A stretch of DNA of 7,710 nt from Conexibacter sp. (lineage in GTDB: Bacteria; Actinomycetota; Thermoleophilia; Solirubrobacterales; Solirubrobacteraceae), in assembly GCA_025964295.1 (NCBI GenBank), contig JAOPZD010000480.1:1-7710 (forward strand). The letters run 5' to 3'. The position numbers were made by a program, and so were the translations under genes. The notes under the pieces are model-generated. The model saw only the letters and a list, made by a program, of their open reading frames with translations, did not search any database and was not told where the DNA came from. This document shows, in pieces, positions 6,239-7,710 of this stretch; the stretch's first letter is position 1, and each line of letters begins with the position of its first letter.

Positions 6239-7710
6239 ATGGGTCGGCTGCCGCGCATCCTAGGCGCCGCCATGGGCACGGCCGCCCGCCGCCCGCTGGC
6301 GGTCGGCCTGCTGATCTCGGTGCTCGCGTTGGCGGGCGCCGCGCTGGCGCTGCGCCTCGCGCCGACGACGGCGACCAAGACGCTCGTCGGCACCTCGAGC
6401 GCGTCCTGGCAGGCGACCGAGCTCGACCACCGGCTCTTCGGCGAGGACGCCGTCTACGTGCTGGTGCGCGGCCCGGTCTCCAAGCTCGTGCTGACCTCCG
6501 ACCTCGAGCGGCTGATCGCCCTGGAGGGCTGCCTCGGCGGCAACGTGCCCAAGGGCGCGACGCCGGTCGGCGGCTGGGCCGGCCCGTGCGGGCGCCTGGG
6601 CAAGGCCAAGCCCGCCAAGGTCGTCTTCGGCCCCGGCACGTTCATCAACGAGTCAGTCCGCCAGATCGGCGACCAGTACAACAACCAGCTCAAGAGCATC
6701 CAGAGCGACGCGCAGAAGCAGTACGACGCGGCCTACAAGCTCGCGCGCGGGCAGCACTACTCCGTCGCGCGCGCCAAGAGGGTCGCCGACCAGGCCAAGC
6801 AGCTCGCGACGGCCCAGGCGCTGAGCGACGCGATGAAGCTCGCGCTGAAGTACGGGCTGCTCAAGGCGCCCCAGGTCAACGACCCGGGCTTCGTCAGCCA
6901 GCTCGTCTTCGCCGGCGGCCAGGCGGCGGGGACGCCCAAGGCGCGCTTCGCCTACCTGTTCCCCAACGCCGACAGCTCGCTGGTCCAGGTGCGGCTCAAG
7001 CCGGGCCTGGACGACGGCGCGCGCAAGGCGGCGATCGCGAACATCCGCGCGGCGACGCGGATGGGCGACTTCGCGCTGCGCACCGGCGGGCGCTACACGG
7101 TGACCGGCGCGCCGGTGGTCCTGTCGGACCTGACGACCAAGGTCACCGACGCGATCGTCACGCTGCTGATCGCGTCGGTGCTGGTGATGGCCCTGGTCCT
7201 GGCGCTGGTCTTCCCGGCGCGGCGGCGGCTGCTGCCGCTGGTCGTCGCGCTGGTCGCGGTGGCGATCACCTTCGGCGCGCTGTCGCTGATCGGCGCGTCG
7301 CTGACGATGGCGTCGGTCGGGGTGGTGCCGGTGCTCATAGGCCTGGCGGTCGACTACGCGATCCAGCTGCAGGCGCGGATCGAGGAGCGCGCGGGCCCGC
7401 GGGCGACGCGCGCCGAGGTCGTCGACGCGGTCGGCCACGTCGCGCGCACGGGCGCGCCGGCGGTGGCGATCGCGGCGATCGCGACCGCGGCGGGCTTCCT
7501 GGTCCTCGGCGTCTCGCCGGTGCCGATGGTGCGCGGCTTCGGGCTGCTGCTCGTCGGGGGGATCTTCGTGGGGCTCGCGACGGCGACGACGCTCGGCGTG
7601 GCGGCGCTGGTGGGGACGACGGGCGGTCGGCGCGTGCGCGTGCCGGGCGCGGTGGGCTCCGCCGGGGCGATGCTGGCCTCCGCCGGGCGCGGCGCGAGCG
7701 AGCTGCTGCG
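6239..7710 (+). CDS. RND-superfamily (MMPL/HpnN-like) transporter, N-terminal half; 3' end beyond the window
   Basis: 490 residues are visible and the frame is still open at the window edge, so about the first half of a two-repeat RND protein is present. TM1 lies at about 20-38, followed by a large extracytoplasmic domain (about 40-300) with a helical, Gln/Lys/Ala-rich portion and two cysteines, Cys98 and Cys117. TM2 (about 305-325), TM3 (331-350) and TM4 (356-377) follow. TM4 contains the hallmark GLAVDYAI, with Asp372-Tyr373 in the place of the proton-relay Asp-Tyr pair of MmpL transporters. TM5 (about 406-425, ending AAGFLVLG) and TM6 (about 432-455) complete the first repeat. ATG 6239 is chosen because the last in-frame stop is the TAG at 6179 and it adds a typical short basic lead; ATG 6272 (residue 12), with AGG seven bases upstream, is an alternative. 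The role is probably proton-driven lipid export or transfer; position behind four mce genes suggests a linked function. Substrate unknown. Confidence 0.9.
   Translation, partial: MGRLPRILGAAMGTAARRPLAVGLLISVLALAGAALALRLAPTTATKTLVGTSSASWQATELDHRLFGEDAVYVLVRGPVSKLVLTSDLERLIALEGCLGGNVPKGATPVGGWAGPCGRLGKAKPAKVVFGPGTFINESVRQIGDQYNNQLKSIQSDAQKQYDAAYKLARGQHYSVARAKRVADQAKQLATAQALSDAMKLALKYGLLKAPQVNDPGFVSQLVFAGGQAAGTPKARFAYLFPNADSSLVQVRLKPGLDDGARKAAIANIRAATRMGDFALRTGGRYTVTGAPVVLSDLTTKVTDAIVTLLIASVLVMALVLALVFPARRRLLPLVVALVAVAITFGALSLIGASLTMASVGVVPVLIGLAVDYAIQLQARIEERAGPRATRAEVVDAVGHVARTGAPAVAIAAIATAAGFLVLGVSPVPMVRGFGLLLVGGIFVGLATATTLGVAALVGTTGGRRVRVPGAVGSAGAMLASAGRGASELL

Noticed and set aside
6653..7438. 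Minus-strand open frame opposite the RND gene
   Set aside because: Arg/Asp/Gln/His-rich with no domain; the plus strand encodes recognisable RND membrane helices over the same bases.

Overview
The window is a stretch of very GC-rich DNA with strongly GC-biased third codon positions, read entirely on the + strand. It holds most of the distal part of an mce (mammalian cell entry / MlaD-type) lipid-transport operon, followed by the first half of an RND/MMPL-family transporter gene. The base composition, GTG starts, one-base gaps and ATGA/GTGA overlaps, and several tandem divergent MCE paralogs all point to an actinobacterium. The style of the proteins (Ser/Thr/Pro-rich tails, RND gene directly behind the mce genes) suggests the Thermoleophilia (Solirubrobacter/Conexibacter-like) rather than mycobacteria, but that placement is inference.

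Layout: (1) bases 2-214, the C-terminal tail of an upstream gene, almost entirely a low-complexity Ser/Thr/Pro/Gly/Ala linker ending in a short hydrophobic peptide; (2) 216-1640, MCE protein of 474 aa; (3) 1637-3307, MCE protein of 556 aa with its own Thr/Pro-rich tail; (4) 3304-4653, MCE protein of 449 aa carrying a striking heptad-proline repeat; (5) 4661-6181, MCE protein of 506 aa; (6) a 57-base gap with a small GC hairpin and a possible -10 element; (7) 6239 to the window end, the N-terminal half of an RND/MMPL transporter. There is no gene-free stretch over 300 bases and I see no RNA gene, CRISPR array, insertion sequence or origin.

How the genes fit together: each of the four complete MCE proteins has one N-terminal membrane helix, one MCE/MlaD beta-barrel domain at about residues 43-130, a long helical region, and a divergent C-terminal domain. 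In characterised systems such as mycobacterial Mce1, paralogs of this kind assemble into a hetero-hexamer whose MCE rings and helical barrel form a lipid tunnel fed by an ABC permease/ATPase (YrbE/MceG type). The permease genes are not in the window and would be expected upstream. The tight gene packing suggests translational coupling and defined stoichiometry. The adjacent RND protein keeps the Asp-Tyr pair of the proton-relay helix, so it may be a proton-driven partner or a separately used lipid exporter. The most unusual structure is a proline placed every seven residues over eight consecutive repeats in the third complete MCE protein, with a related 10/11-residue proline period in the fourth.
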